A stretch of DNA of 64,000 nt from Fragilaria crotonensis (taxonomy: Eukaryota; Bacillariophyta; Fragilariophyceae; Fragilariales; Fragilariaceae): contig JAKSYS010000139.1 in assembly GCA_022925895.1 (NCBI GenBank), positions 43,590-107,589 of the forward strand, written 5' to 3'. The notes beneath the pieces are model-generated. The model was not told the origin of the DNA, searched no databases, and worked only from the letters and a program-made list of their open reading frames with translations. Of the stretch, positions 32,671-43,446 are shown one piece after another; within the stretch, counting starts at the first letter, position 1; the number at the start of each line of letters is the position of its first letter. Made by a program: the position numbers and the translations under genes.

Positions 32671-33576
32671 ATGTCAAAGTCTTATGAAGATTACGAGCAG
32701 GTGAGTATTTTTGTCAATCAATGATCAAATGTTCTTGTTGCGGAGGGTGGCACAATTAATCCTAATCCATGCATACACTTGAATCACACTACCTCGCGCG
32801 ACAGGAGTATCAAAGCTACCTCTCTCGCATTCGCAGCTTTCTAGCATCAACTCGATCCAAGTCTACCCTACTGGAATGTGAACGTCTTCTGGCAGAAGCC
32901 CGCAAATGTACTACGGCCATGCAGGCCATGGCAGCAGTCGAAGGAAGCATCTTTCGAATCGAAGAGTCACAGAACTTGGCTCGGCGCGATTTGGCACCGC
33001 TTCAGGAAGAAATTAGAAGGGGTCTGCGAGGAGGAAGAGCTGGAGATATCGAAGAAGTGAATCGCGAAGATTTGTTCTACCGCCCACCTGTTGAGGGCCA
33101 GAACATGACAACCCAGATGTTGATTGACACTTCAACTGATTTGTTGCGTGAAACCCAAGCGTAAGTTGATTTCCTTGATTATCGAGTGCGTTGGTATTCG
33201 AGACACAAGGCCTCTAATCTCGCCATTTGTTTCTGCCCCTGTTACCACCATTAAGTCTCGTGGCTGACTCTGAGCAGATCGGAATGTCAACCTTGACGCA
33301 GATGAGTATGCAACGCGAACAGATGCAATTTGCATCTGACGATCTCAACGCTACGATAAATGCTTCGGCTCGAGCTCGCCAGATTTTGAAGAGCATGTAA
33401 GTTCTGTTAAGCCAGCGGAGGAATTTTGTGATGTTTATGACACTCATCAGTGCCTTCCCTACAGGCGAAACAAATTGTTGAAGAATAAGATCTTTCTGTA
33501 TGCCATGATTGCAGTCCTCTTGTTCCTCAATGGGTGGGTTCTGAGCGCGATCTGGAAGAGGCATCACCATAAGTAG
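32671..33576 (+). CDS. Qb-SNARE, VTI1 family
   Basis: Four exons are predicted: 32671-32700, 32805-33160, 33256-33396 and 33475-33576. The introns are 104, 95 and 78 nt with GTGAGT, GTAAGT and GTAAGT donors. The first exon encodes only MSKSYEDYEQ. The 208-residue product matches VTI1, a SNARE of Golgi-endosome-vacuole traffic. It has an N-terminal three-helix domain (EYQSYLSRIRSFLAS onwards), a SNARE helix containing SEQIGMSTLTQMSMQREQM, then RARQILKSMRNKLLKNKIF directly before the C-terminal membrane anchor (LYAMIAVLLFLNGWVL). A short basic tail follows. All splice junctions keep the frame and reproduce the family length. Confidence 0.92.
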
Positions 33577-34103
33577 ATACCTTGGGAAAGTTGAACAGCC
33601 ACATTCGGTAGGGCGTTGTACATAGCGAAACGATAACTACACGGAGCACTTCGTCAGTTGATGGTTTTTCAAGCCGTGGGCTTGAATTTGTGTGCCAGCT
33701 GATGCAATCTCTCTAGTAGAGTAGCAATGTGCTCTTGAACTCCATATCCTTCTTAGCATGACTTGACTTCTTAAGCTCGAGGCTCGAGTTCATTACGTCT
33801 CCCATGTACTGTACAACTAGCTAGCTAGCGCATGCGCCAATGTTCTGAATTACAGGGCCAATGGCATTGAGTTGCAAGTTGCAACGGTACTTGTACTGCC
33901 TACTGGACTGGATGGCCACTTTCAAACTGTACAAGCAGTACATGTACCAGTACACATGTACCAGTATGGTAGTCGATACCGTGGTGCCTTCGGGGTTCTG
34001 AAATTACTGTACGCGTCTTGTAGTACCTGGTACCCAGTAGGAAAACGGTACTGGCACGACTGAAGTCGACTTCCATGTTTGGCGATAGGCGAGGGGATGG
34101 GAA
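33577..34103. other. Intergenic region with GTAC cluster
   Basis: No gene is seen. A strong cluster of GTAC palindromes with alternating TGTACCAGTAC units lies at about 33870-34060, immediately before the MITE. Confidence 0.55.
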
Positions 34104-34410
34104 CAGGCCGTGTAAAACTGGGGGATTTTGCTTATTCTGGGGTATTTAAAATAAGCTGAAATTACCCCATTTTAAAATCACGTACAATAAGAATCAGTAT
34201 ATGACGTCAGCCGTTTGAGGACTCCCGTGACTAGGCTGTGTTATTGAAATGTTCTGATTCTGAGGCTTCCCTGCCTCAATTTACCCAGTTTAAATTGCAT
34301 ACGTAGATACGTAGAATGTAGTATGGGTCATTTCACATGGGATATTAAACGGAACCCGGTAGGAATTAGCTTATTCTGGGGTTTCTGTATTCCCAGTTTT
34401 ACACGGCCTG
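34104..34410. mobile_element. hAT-like MITE (307 bp) with 8-bp target duplication
   Basis: The element begins CAGGCCGTGTAAAACTGGG and ends with its exact reverse complement (19 bp). Both ends are flanked by the same 8 bp, GATGGGAA, at 34096-34103 and 34411-34418. An 8-bp target duplication and CAG-starting ends are characteristic of hAT transposons. The inside has no coding frame, so it is non-autonomous. An internal GCTTATTCTGGGGT occurs near both ends in the same orientation. It sits about 210 bp upstream of the BRO1 gene. Confidence 0.85.
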
Positions 34411-34629
34411 GATGGGAACAACGGTTGGAAAATCTGAAGTTCATAAACTTGTTGAGATACGCAGTGGTTCGTTGTACATAGCAGTTTTGCTCGCACACTA
34501 CTTCTTGCGTAACAACATTCTGCGACATTCGACATTCGCATTGAAACATTCCTAAACTCACATCGTCGATCTCCCAGCTCGCCTTGGTTTTCTTCTTCAA
34601 TAATTCAGTAGTCCAGTACTTGTACCACC

Positions 34630-35853
34630 ATGTCTTACGAAGTTCCCGAACCCAAGCTTGGTCATCCTGATGCAGCAATCCGCTTGGCGTCAGCCGTTCA
34701 TCGCTTTCGTGTCCCGATCATGACCAAGACAGTGTCGTTTCCTCGTTCGTTCAAGACTGCTAGTGGAAGCCACCAGACGACTAGGAGTGTTCTGCTCAAA
34801 GCGGACCTGTTCCGACAGCAGCTTCTGGAAGCGCTCGAGGCGAAGCCTCTTTCCGGAGAACGCGTCTGCAACGAGGCGTCCAAATATCTCCCAATCATCG
34901 ATCAAATACTCCTCACCTGCAAGGTGCAGCCAGAGGTCGCCCGATTGGACGAACGCCTCATCTTTGAATGGAAATCCGGAGTAGAAAAGGATCCCGCTGC
35001 GTTTTCCTCAGAAGCTCTCATGTTCGACTTGGTCATGTGCTGTGCATGTCTGGGCCTTGGCAAGGCTGCCTCGGCTACCGAGGCTAGCATTGCTGGTGAA
35101 TTTACAGCTGCCTCACGCGAGTATGCCGCTGCCGCAGGAGTTTTTGAGTTCTTGTCCAAGGACCATTTGCCAAAGTGGATCGCAAAAGGCAGCAATGTGC
35201 AAGCCGACAAGCTGCCAATGGAAGTTACGGTTGCGGCGTCTGAGGCGTTGGTAGAGCTCTTTCTCGCAAACGGACAACAAATGGCTATCAGTACTGTTCT
35301 CATCAAGCCAGGTGTGCCAAACTACTCACTCGTAGCTAAGCTGTGCCTCGGTGTTGTCGAACGTCTTGAATCTTTTGTCAGTCAGATGCGTAAGAATGCC
35401 TTTGATCTCATGGGACGCATGGACAAGGACATCTTTACGCTAATCACCTTTCAAATTTGCCTTCAAAAGTCCCTCAGTGGCTACTTTTACGCACGCGCAT
35501 TGTGGGATGCCATGGACTATGGGCTCGCCATTGCCATGCTCAGTGAAGCCAAACAGGGACTCGAAACAAGAAGCAACCCTGGAGCCAGCGGTATGCCGGA
35601 CATTCCAAAGACATCTCCTCTCAACCCTTTGAACAAGGACATGACTGACCTCAAAGCTCATATGACTTTGTTGTTGAAACACTACGAGCATGACAATTCC
35701 AGCGTTTACTTTGAACGGGTCCCCACAAAGGTTCCAGAAGAGAAGAAGTTGCAGGCTGCGCTTAAGCTCACCAAATGCACACCGTTCTCGTTAGCAATGT
35801 GGATCCCTTGCCGCTCTCCTTACCCGACGGGGTATCCGACGATCGGACAGTGA
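34630..35853 (+). CDS. BRO1-domain protein
   Basis: This protein of about 407 residues is made almost entirely of a BRO1-type helical domain, which in animals and fungi binds ESCRT-III. Supporting segments are FDLVMCCACLGLGKAAS, FTAASREYAAAAGVFEFL, YFYARALWDAMDYGLAIAML and YFERVPTKVPEEK. ATG at 34630 lies in ACCATGT context. The C-terminal 25 residues after LKLTKCTPF look atypical. In another frame, from the GCAATG at about 35799, the sequence continues as NVDPLPLSLPDG and stops later at 35880, so a missing base near 35800 is possible. No coiled-coil V domain or proline tail follows, so it resembles single-domain BROX-like proteins rather than ALIX. Confidence 0.8.
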   Translation: MSYEVPEPKLGHPDAAIRLASAVHRFRVPIMTKTVSFPRSFKTASGSHQTTRSVLLKADLFRQQLLEALEAKPLSGERVCNEASKYLPIIDQILLTCKVQPEVARLDERLIFEWKSGVEKDPAAFSSEALMFDLVMCCACLGLGKAASATEASIAGEFTAASREYAAAAGVFEFLSKDHLPKWIAKGSNVQADKLPMEVTVAASEALVELFLANGQQMAISTVLIKPGVPNYSLVAKLCLGVVERLESFVSQMRKNAFDLMGRMDKDIFTLITFQICLQKSLSGYFYARALWDAMDYGLAIAMLSEAKQGLETRSNPGASGMPDIPKTSPLNPLNKDMTDLKAHMTLLLKHYEHDNSSVYFERVPTKVPEEKKLQAALKLTKCTPFSLAMWIPCRSPYPTGYPTIGQ

Positions 35854-36194
35854 TTTGGCGCGTGAGTTGCATGCACAATTGAATGTTGGGCATTGAAGAT
35901 TAGGTTAGATATATCCGATATGATTGGTTGTTTCGATCACACTGAACTGTTAGCAAAGAGTTTATTGTCACTCGTTAAGGTAAGACTGAGGGTTCTCGAT
36001 ATCATCTCTTGTAGGCATTTAAATCAAGGAACAAGGCTATATTTTATAGGCCTCAAACAGAGATTGAGGAAACTCGATATCAGATTTGCTAGCGATCAGT
36101 TTTAACTCCTTCGATTGCACCGTATCACCAAGTGTCTCGTGTGTACGTTTGATGACTCCATGCATCGAACTGACGACTTTCTCCATGCATCCCT
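35854..36194. other. Convergent 3' intergenic region
   Basis: Lies between the BRO1 gene and the end of the pyridoxal kinase gene. Two related CTCGATATCA segments (about 35995 and 36071) are the only repeats I see. If the BRO1 frame shifts near 35800, its stop would lie at about 35880 in this region. Confidence 0.4.
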
Positions 36195-36995
36195 TCAAAT
36201 CGTTCGAGCCTTGGCAGTGTGTCCCAAAAGTAGTGCAGCTGTGAGATCCCCTGTCCCAGTATAGTGCCCATCAAACAAAGGTGCATCGATTCTCCAGAAT
36301 TCATCTTCGCCCGTTTCATTTCTCTGTGCCGAAAATATAGTAATAAGCGGATCTTCCGGTGCCTCACCATCGTGAAGTTCTAAACTCGTGATAAACACCA
36401 GTTTGGGACCCATGTTGAGGAGGATCCGACATGCCTCCTTGGCATCATCAACCGTCTTGATGACGACTCCCGTCAAATGTTGGACCTCAAATTGATTCGG
36501 CGTGACAACGTCGGCAAGGGGATGACTTTCTCCCGATACACCTGGACGAGCTCCTGTGGCACATAGAATTGTCCAGCATCACCTAGGACTGGATCACACA
36601 CGAAGCGAACCTTGCCATGCTGTCGCAACGTTGTCAGAACCTCCAGAACAGCCGTGAGGAAGGATTCCGAACCAATGTACCCAGTCAGGAGGTGTGCAAC
36701 ATCGTGCAGCAAACCATTTTTATCCAACCCCGCCAAGATTGATCTAAGTTGATCGCCGTTAAGGACCTCTCCAGTCCACCCTCCGGGATAACCAGTGTGG
36801 TTTGAGAAATGAACAGAATTTACAACGTCAACATCGAAACCAAGAAGCTGCAGAGGAAACACTGCTGCTTTGTTTCCAACGTCTGAAACACGACGTAAAT
36901 GAGCGATCCATTATGACATAAAAACAACGCATTGTTATTCACAGTTACTTACAACCAGACACAACGTGTGATTGAATGGACAGCACTCGACTCAT
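36195..36995 (-). CDS. Pyridoxal kinase, single-base frame break
   Basis: This pyridoxal/pyridoxine kinase (ribokinase fold) makes pyridoxal 5'-phosphate. Exon 1 is 36995-36953 (MSRVLSIQSHVVSG) and exon 2 is 36882-36195, with a 70-nt intron (GTAAGT donor, TTTCAG acceptor). Conserved parts are SHVVSGYVGNKAA across the junction, FPLQLLGFDVDVVNSVHFSNH, LLTGYIGSESFL, VCDPVLGD, VTPNQFE (shifted frame), and the GTGD catalytic motif in FDGHYTGTGDL. The total coding length is one base short of a multiple of three. The break lies at KVIPL/ADVVTPNQ (about 36512-36521), where a minus-strand CCCC run followed by TTGCC would need one more C. I think a consensus error is likelier than a pseudogene, because everything else is intact and conserved. 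Confidence 0.85.
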
Positions 36996-37350
36996 TTTCT
37001 CGATTGGCCTTCCACAGTCGACACGTCGTTGTCCAAGTCGATCCTTCCTTTCTAGGTCGTAAAATGATTCCCCCCTGAGAGCAGCAGAACTCCTTTGATT
37101 TTTCTCCCGGGAGGAAGCTGTAGCTAATTCAGACGAGACTGAAACTGGGATGCTGGGAACGTGCACTTGCTGTCCCTGATAACTGATAACCACAACTGTA
37201 CTCAAAAACTCAACTGACAAAAGTGATCAATCATGAAGACACAGTTTCAAGCTGCATCTGACGCTGCACGAGAGCGGAAGTCAACTTCTAAAATTCGAAT
37301 TTATACAAGTAGAATTTAAGTAGCTTGATGGACAATTCATATCACATACA

Positions 37351-37423
37351 GCCTAATTAGCTCAGTCGGTAGAGCGCACGACTCTTAATCGTGTGGTCGT
37401 GGGTTCGATCCCCACATTGGGTG
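37351..37423 (+). tRNA. tRNA-Lys (anticodon CUU)
   Basis: This 73-nt cloverleaf has a 7-bp acceptor stem (GCCTAAT with ATTGGGT, two G-U pairs), a D arm GCTCAGTCGGTAGAGC, an anticodon arm CACGA-CTCTTAA-TCGTG giving anticodon CTT, a variable loop, and a T arm GTGGG-TTCGATC-CCCAC. The discriminator base is G. There is no intron. A TTTT stretch 5 nt downstream can serve as the Pol III terminator. The A and B box consensus is intact. Confidence 0.96.
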
Positions 37424-37823
37424 TAACTTTTGCAAAATTTGGTCAGGCTCGCGGCTGTTGAAGTCTCTCAGTCTGTACAACGTACCGCGTGAAGGTTCCT
37501 TGTACGAGTACTTGTACCTGGTATCGTATTTGGTACATGAACCATGTCTCGCTTTGAATATATTTTAACATGATGAGAATTCCAGTCGCAACTCGCAACT
37601 CGAAGCGATTCAAAAGATATCAGAATAAATGCATAGAATTGTTTACGTGTACTCCGCGTACATATGTACCGGTAGTCCTTGCACTCTTGTACGTGCACTG
37701 ATCGCACGATGCTGTCCATTTCAAATCGAAACCTTCACAAAGTCACAGACGGATTGATTGATATAACGTTTGCCTCATTTCAGTTTTTGGTTGTGCGCAT
37801 TCGGCACCAGGAGCAGCGAGACA
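37424..37823. other. Intergenic region with GTAC cluster
   Basis: Between the tRNA and the OSCA gene. GTAC-rich segments lie at about 37485-37535 and 37645-37700. No gene is supported. Confidence 0.5.
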
Positions 37824-40800
37824 ATGGCTGAGGAAATGCATGATGAGCGCGGACCTCATCGCTTTATGTCCAAAACAATGAGCGCAATGAGGTTCATGGA
37901 CGATGATGAGATCGATGCAAAGATCGACCAGTATGCGAATGAAGACAAGTCTTCTACCAAGACTCTGACGAGAATTTTTGTCGAGAGGTACCTTCAGAAT
38001 GTAAGTTCACCATGCTGGTGTTAACTCGTCGTCAACTGCTGTGGAGTTTATCTTCTCATCACTTGTGAAACAGAAATCTTGGTATTTTCCAGGTCATAGC
38101 TTGCCAAACGGTCCCAGTTTGAGCAAGGCTTACGCTTACTACGAACACTTCACACTTGCAAGACACTTTTCACAAGCTGCAGCTGACCATAGGCTCGAAA
38201 GAGCAGAGCCAGGAGAACAAGAGGATACCGAGCTTTACTCTCCCATTTGGACTCCTGAAACCCAACTTATTGAGTTTGGAATCGGGGTGGCGCTGTACTT
38301 CAGCACCCTTAGAGTCTTGGCAGTAATTCTCATTATTGCCGGATTGATTAATTTGCCTAATGTCCTTTACTATGCTGGGAGCGTTTACAGCAACTGGCAG
38401 CCTGGCCTCCGTGCTGCTACGTTGAAGGGCACGGCCATTTGTACCTTGGGCGAGTGGGTTGTTTGCACAACTTGTGCTTGGACTCAATTCGACAGCCTTG
38501 AAGAGCGAGATCGCTTTGCGAATTCGACTGACCCCGTGACAGGCGAAACGACGACGCTGGTCCTTCGAAATGCATGTGATCGTCCCGGCATCACTCAAGG
38601 AATCGTCAATTATTCCGGTCTCATATTTCTCTTCGCATGTTTCTTGCTCTTTGGCCTGTATCAGAGAAAGCGAGAAAGGCTGTTCGATGAATCTAAGCAA
38701 ACTGCAACCGACTACAGTGTTGTCGTGAATAATCCGCCTCCCAATGCATACGACTGTGACGAGTGGAGAGACTTTTTTGCTCAGTTCGCTGATAAGGAAG
38801 TTGTGGGAGTCACCATTGCGCTCGACAACCACCAACTCCTGCGCAAGTTGCTCAATAGGCGCATTTATAGGAGTAAACTCAAGGCGATTCTTCCTAGAAT
38901 TTTGACCTTGATGATGAAGATCTCGTCCGAGAGGAGGCATCCAGAATCTTGAAGGAGCAAGAGGGCGAGCGAAAGGCATTCTTGAGTGTTTGTACGGTTG
39001 TACTACGCTTCCTCTTTTGAGACTTATGGATATTGCACTCCCTCCGGATGTTCTCGCGGACAGAATTTTTCGGCTGACGGACGAAATCAAGGAACATCTA
39101 ACGGAGAAATATTCCGTGACCAAAGTTTTTGTTACGTTTGAAACCGAAGCTGGACAGCGAACTTGTCTCGAGGCGATGTCGACAAGCAAGATGATTATTG
39201 GCATGAACCAAACAGAACGAGTGCCGCCAAGTGCAGTCTTTCACGGAACGGTGCTTTCAGTGGACGAATGTGCTGAGCCTAATACTATTCGGTGGCTTGA
39301 CTTACATGTGGGTACGATGAAAAAGTTTACTCAACGAGTCATAACACTCATTATCACATTGGGGATTGTGGCCGCTGCTGGTTGGTTAGTCTATCTTTGC
39401 CGATTGAGTTTGGGAGCTGAATACTCGGGTCCTTTGACGACTGTTTTTAACAGCGTCATCCCGATTGTCGTAAAGCTGCTGCTTTACCTAGAGAACCATG
39501 GGAACGAAGGGAGCCGCCAGGAGTCGCTGTACATCAAGATTACTATTTTCCGTTGGGTGAACACCGCTATCTTGACTAAGCTCATCACTCCATTTACCTC
39601 CACTGTCGGAAACGGGACAAGAGACGTGCTCACTACTATCCACAGTATCTTATGGTCAGAGTTGTTACTCTCGCCGTTCTTGAAGCTCATCGACGTCTTC
39701 GGTAATATCGAGAAGCATGTCATAGGCCCAAGGATGAGGACTCAAGAATCGATGAACAGTTATTTTCAAGGCACTGTCTACAATTTAGGCGAGAGATATA
39801 CGGTAAGGGCAATGTCAATGTTTTCTCTAATTTTGCTCTCCTTGATGACAAACGACTCTGACTCTTCCTTTTGCTGTGTCAGGATATGACCAAGATCCTC
39901 TTTCTCTGCTTCTTCTATTCTGCGCTCTTTCCCTCCTGCTTCTTCTTCGGTGGAGCCATTTTGCTCGTGCAGTACTACTCTGACAAGTACTGTTTGATGG
40001 TACGCATGCTTCATGAGGAACAATGAGTTCCGCCTAATAATCTGTCCTCACCTCACGTTTCATTCTCAGCGCATTTGGCAATCTGCGCCATTCCTGGGAC
40101 CAAAGCTTGCTATCTTCAGTAGGAGGTATTTTTTCTCAGGAGCTTTGTTGGCATATGTGATTTCTGCCGGGTACGACTGGGCTCAGTTTCCTTTCGACAA
40201 TTTGTGCGATCCTGAGGATGCGAATTCAACTTTTGCAGGAACCTATTGGGACGTGGTGTACCTCGACCCGGCATTGAATGCCGAAGGACCTACATTTATC
40301 ACTGTGACTCAACCGACTAATGTTATTTCATGTAACCAAGACTGGCGAGCGAACGAGGGATTCTTTTTCCCTCCCACTGCTAATCGACTGCAGAGTGCGG
40401 ACCGAGAATGGATGACCGATCAACAGGTAAGGTTATGACCGAAAACGACCAATCTTCGTTGACATCTGTCCAATGCCCTAATTTTCTTCCACTGTAGGAA
40501 ACGGTGGCAAATCTGTTTGGTTGGTCAAGTCTGGTTCTGCTAATTATTTTTGTTGTGACATTTTTCGGCAGATCGATCCTCAATTTCTTCGCCAGCTTTA
40601 TCAGAGCGACGTACAAGGCAGGTAGAGTCGACGCTCAGATTGATTTTGAGAATGTCGCTGAAATTTCCATGTATGTACCGCAGTTTAAGGTTGGATCTCT
40701 CAACTACCCCGTCCTCGCTTGCGACGTGGATGAAGTTAACACCAGATGGATTGGGTGGAGTGATCCATCGGATCCCTCATACGACAAGCATAATATGATC

Positions 40801-40986
40801 TTCGATGTTCCGTACGAAAATATGAAGCGACAAAAGAGGGAAACGGCCAAGAGGAGTGCATCTGGAGGAAATGATATCAATTCTTCGCATAAGGAGGCGT
40901 CGCCTATATTCAGCATTGTCAAGTCTTGGTCTCGCAGTCAAGACAGTGCCAAACTGCAGGAGGAAGCCGGGGTAGTCGTCGCGTAG
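37824..40986 (+). CDS. OSCA/TMEM63-type mechanosensitive cation channel, two frame breaks
   Basis: This is a calcium-permeable stress-gated channel of the OSCA/CSC1/TMEM63 family. Predicted exons: 37824-38000, 38074-39802, 39883-39999, 40070-40426 and 40498-40986, with introns of 70-80 nt and mostly GTAAGT-type donors, all in phase 0. The protein has an N-terminal cytosolic part, a first membrane pair (ALYFSTLRVLAVILIIAG; SGLIFLFACFLLFGLY), a long cytosolic RRM-like loop with KVFVTFETEAGQR, then the RSN1-type multi-helix core (ITLIITLGIVAAAGWLVYL, IFRWVNTAILTKLITPF, FFYSALFPSCFFFGGAILL, VLLIIFVVTFFG). In exon 2 the frame changes twice, at the TTTT runs 38900-38903 and 39015-39018. The intervening stretch reads FDLDDEDLVREEASRIL in its own frame. 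One extra T at each run would make the exon continuous. Confidence 0.82.
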
Positions 40987-41710
40987 ATCTCGCATGGCGA
41001 GTGTTGTTTCGTGTTATTTGTTTTGGGTGATTGAAAGCGTCGGTCATAGCATTGTCGCGGTGGGGTCCCATCTGGTACTCTGCATCAGATGTTACCCCCG
41101 GGCCACGACGCCGAGAGAAAGCAATGAAGGTATAGGTCCCCTCTTCATAAGACTTAGTCAGTTGCCGTTTGTCTGAGTCTGAACAGCTCTGATCTCACTA
41201 CAAAGGATTATCTACGAATTAGCAGAGTGTTGTCTGTGGTCGATGTGGTCAAATCCAGTTTGCTTGGCATCGTAGCGAGGGATGATTTATCTTGGATTTT
41301 GTGCCTTCTCTGCTTGATGTGACATGGATGACGCCAAATACCGTAGTATTTCATTGATCATTTGACCCGGAAACAAAGTCGAGTTCATCCTGGCGTTCAA
41401 CACTCGAATCGTCAACGTTTGAGTGCTTCCACCGTGGTGTGACAAGCCGAAAGCTCTACAGCTCAGGCCGCTTTGAGATCTCCTATAGATAGGAAGAAAA
41501 AAGGGCTGATGTAAATGACTGCCGTTCCAAGAATGATCTCGTCACCTCTGGACAAGCAACTAAGGAGAATAATATGTCTCTTCAGAGCCCTAATGCTACA
41601 AGCACTATTTGGGTTTAATGCGCCTGCACATTCGTCGTCTACTGCAACTCGAATTGCCTGTTGCGTGTGTGACTGGGTTTCCTAATTGAATTTCCTTCGC
41701 TTGTTGGTGA
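40987..41710. other. Convergent 3' intergenic region
   Basis: About 720 bp between the OSCA stop and the end of the JmjC-type gene. I see no open frame longer than about 60 codons and no repeat. Confidence 0.55.
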
Positions 41711-42784
41711 CTAATCCATGAGCAATAGCACGGCATCTAAAGAACTTGCAGGATCAGAATGCCTATCCAGAATCCCCTTGGCGTCCGCAGAAACAACACC
41801 CTTGTGGTCAAGGATATGTTGGAGCACCTGAACAGCGTCATGATTCCCGCATCTTTGAGATGCCACAGCTGCACTAGGTTCCAAAGCGTAGGTTTGATGC
41901 CACCAGTGAGCAGGAATCAGTAGGAGATCACCAACTTCTTGAACTGCAGTTCTCATGGAAAGCTCCAAGTTAAGCCCAGGCGTCAAGATGTCAGTATTCG
42001 ATCCCACCTGAAGCAGTTTTGCGCGTTTATCGTGCTGTATCTCGGACCATTCTTGAGCACTTATCAGCATATCATGGTGGCGTGTCTTAAACAGAGACTC
42101 ATCGCTCTGCCAACCGGCACTTTGCGACGCACCTTGCCAGGCAATTGAATCCAATCGATATGAGTTCAAGGATTCATCAATTGCATGCACGTTCGACATC
42201 GGATCAATAAATCTCCATATTTTAGACCCTTCAATGCACAAGCTTGTCCCTGTCCACTCAAAGGGATCTCTATGCAGAGTCGACGTTGCACCTGCTCCAG
42301 CGATGACGACGGCATCCGAGGGTTGGAGCTCTCGCGGAAAATAATTCGTGAACCAATCGGGATCATTGTCAAATAAGTCCTCCTTCGCTTGAGTGACAAG
42401 ACGACGGACGGCTTTGAGGCTTTCCATACTTTCCAGAAGTCCTTCGCAAAAGGTCATGTACGCATTCTGTGACGTTGACTCGTACAGAATCGCATCGAGC
42501 GCTTCCTCCAAAGGGAGTTGAAAGATTTCGGTCCCCTCGTCACTCTGATTTTGCAAGTCAACCAGTAACTCCGAACTCAAGGAAACGAGGGCATCGGAGC
42601 AGTACTCGCACTCGTCAGGTGATAAGACGTTGGATATCAGCAATGGTTTGGGCCCATTCCGGTAGTACGTGGCCGCATCAAAATCTTGAACGCGCACCCT
42701 CTCAACTGTAGACATATGCCATGCCTCAGCGACTGGTACAACAGAAGCTAATAGAAGGCAAAATGTTGCCGCCATTCGTGCCAT
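41711..42784 (-). CDS. Secreted/ER JmjC-type 2-oxoglutarate oxygenase-like protein
   Basis: This 357-residue protein starts with a clear signal peptide (MARMAATFCLLLASVVPVAEAW). The cupin/JmjC core carries the iron-binding HxD within TSTLHRDPFEW (His about residue 171, Asp about 173), the GSKIWRFIDP strand, and the distal histidine in GDLLLIPAHWWHQTY (about residue 296). This layout matches the FIH/JMJD group of protein hydroxylases rather than chromatin demethylases. The signal peptide suggests it acts in the secretory pathway or plastid. Substrate unknown. No other domain is present. Single exon; a Met at residue 4 is an alternative start. Confidence 0.78.
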   Translation of the reverse strand: MARMAATFCLLLASVVPVAEAWHMSTVERVRVQDFDAATYYRNGPKPLLISNVLSPDECEYCSDALVSLSSELLVDLQNQSDEGTEIFQLPLEEALDAILYESTSQNAYMTFCEGLLESMESLKAVRRLVTQAKEDLFDNDPDWFTNYFPRELQPSDAVVIAGAGATSTLHRDPFEWTGTSLCIEGSKIWRFIDPMSNVHAIDESLNSYRLDSIAWQGASQSAGWQSDESLFKTRHHDMLISAQEWSEIQHDKRAKLLQVGSNTDILTPGLNLELSMRTAVQEVGDLLLIPAHWWHQTYALEPSAAVASQRCGNHDAVQVLQHILDHKGVVSADAKGILDRHSDPASSLDAVLLLMD

Positions 42785-42813
42785 CAGAGGTTGTCTTCAC
42801 AGTTGAGGGTTAA

Positions 42814-42869
42814 GGCTGCCTTGAAAAATTCGAAGCGGCTGCCTTGAAAAATTCGAAGCGGCTGCCTTG
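42814..42869. repeat. 23-bp tandem repeat, 2.4 copies
   Basis: GGCTGCCTTGAAAAATTCGAAGC occurs at 42814-42836 and again exactly at 42837-42859, followed by a partial third copy GGCTGCCTTG. It lies about 30 bp upstream of the JmjC-type start, in its probable promoter or 5' UTR. Confidence 0.95.
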
Positions 42870-42954
42870 TATTGTGTGCCCATGGTGTTGAGGTATGATA
42901 GTATGATTGCGACAATCGCAATATGCAACTCTGAATGCAAACGCGCCTATTGAC

Positions 42955-43050
42955 GAGGAAGCACTGGAGTGCTCCAGTACTGTAGTACGAAGTACTCAGT
43001 AATCAGTAATATCCAGTACCAGTACATTGTACTGTAGTGTCACACATTTT
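42955..43050. other. GTAC palindrome cluster
   Basis: Dense AGTACTGTAGTACGAAGTACT-like sequence precedes the copia insertion. It is similar to the clusters in most intergenic regions of this window. Confidence 0.6.
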
Positions 43051-43125
43051 CTCTACTGCAGATGTCAGGCAACCTCTCGCAGCTGCGCATGTCCATTTCC
43101 ATGCGAACCCCAGTTCATACAGCGA

Positions 43126-43287
43126 TGACTAAAATCGGTCATACGTGGATGCGCATCGTATAAACAAACGGTAACGAACATTGCTAAGCAGATTACAGTC
43201 GAAAGAGTGGGACCAATATGCGTGACTGTACATTCGACACCGTGTACTGTAGCACCGCTACTGTCTCAGTGTGCATACAATTAATCA
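43126..43287 (-). repeat. 3' LTR of the copia element
   Basis: 162 bp, identical base for base to the copy at 49596-49757. The minus-strand sequence starts TGATTAATTGTATGCAC and ends ATTTTAGTCA. Confidence 0.97.
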
Positions 43288-43446
43288 GTCCCCTCGAATT
43301 AATGAGGCTAATAGAATAGGCGCATTAGTTCGCTTGCATCGACGTTGTTGTTCAAATTCAAATCAGTACCCATCACAGTGACATTTAGCTTGCCCGTCCG
43401 GCAAGCAAGGGAACCCATGAAACCTGCAAACCTCAATGAGGGGGTA

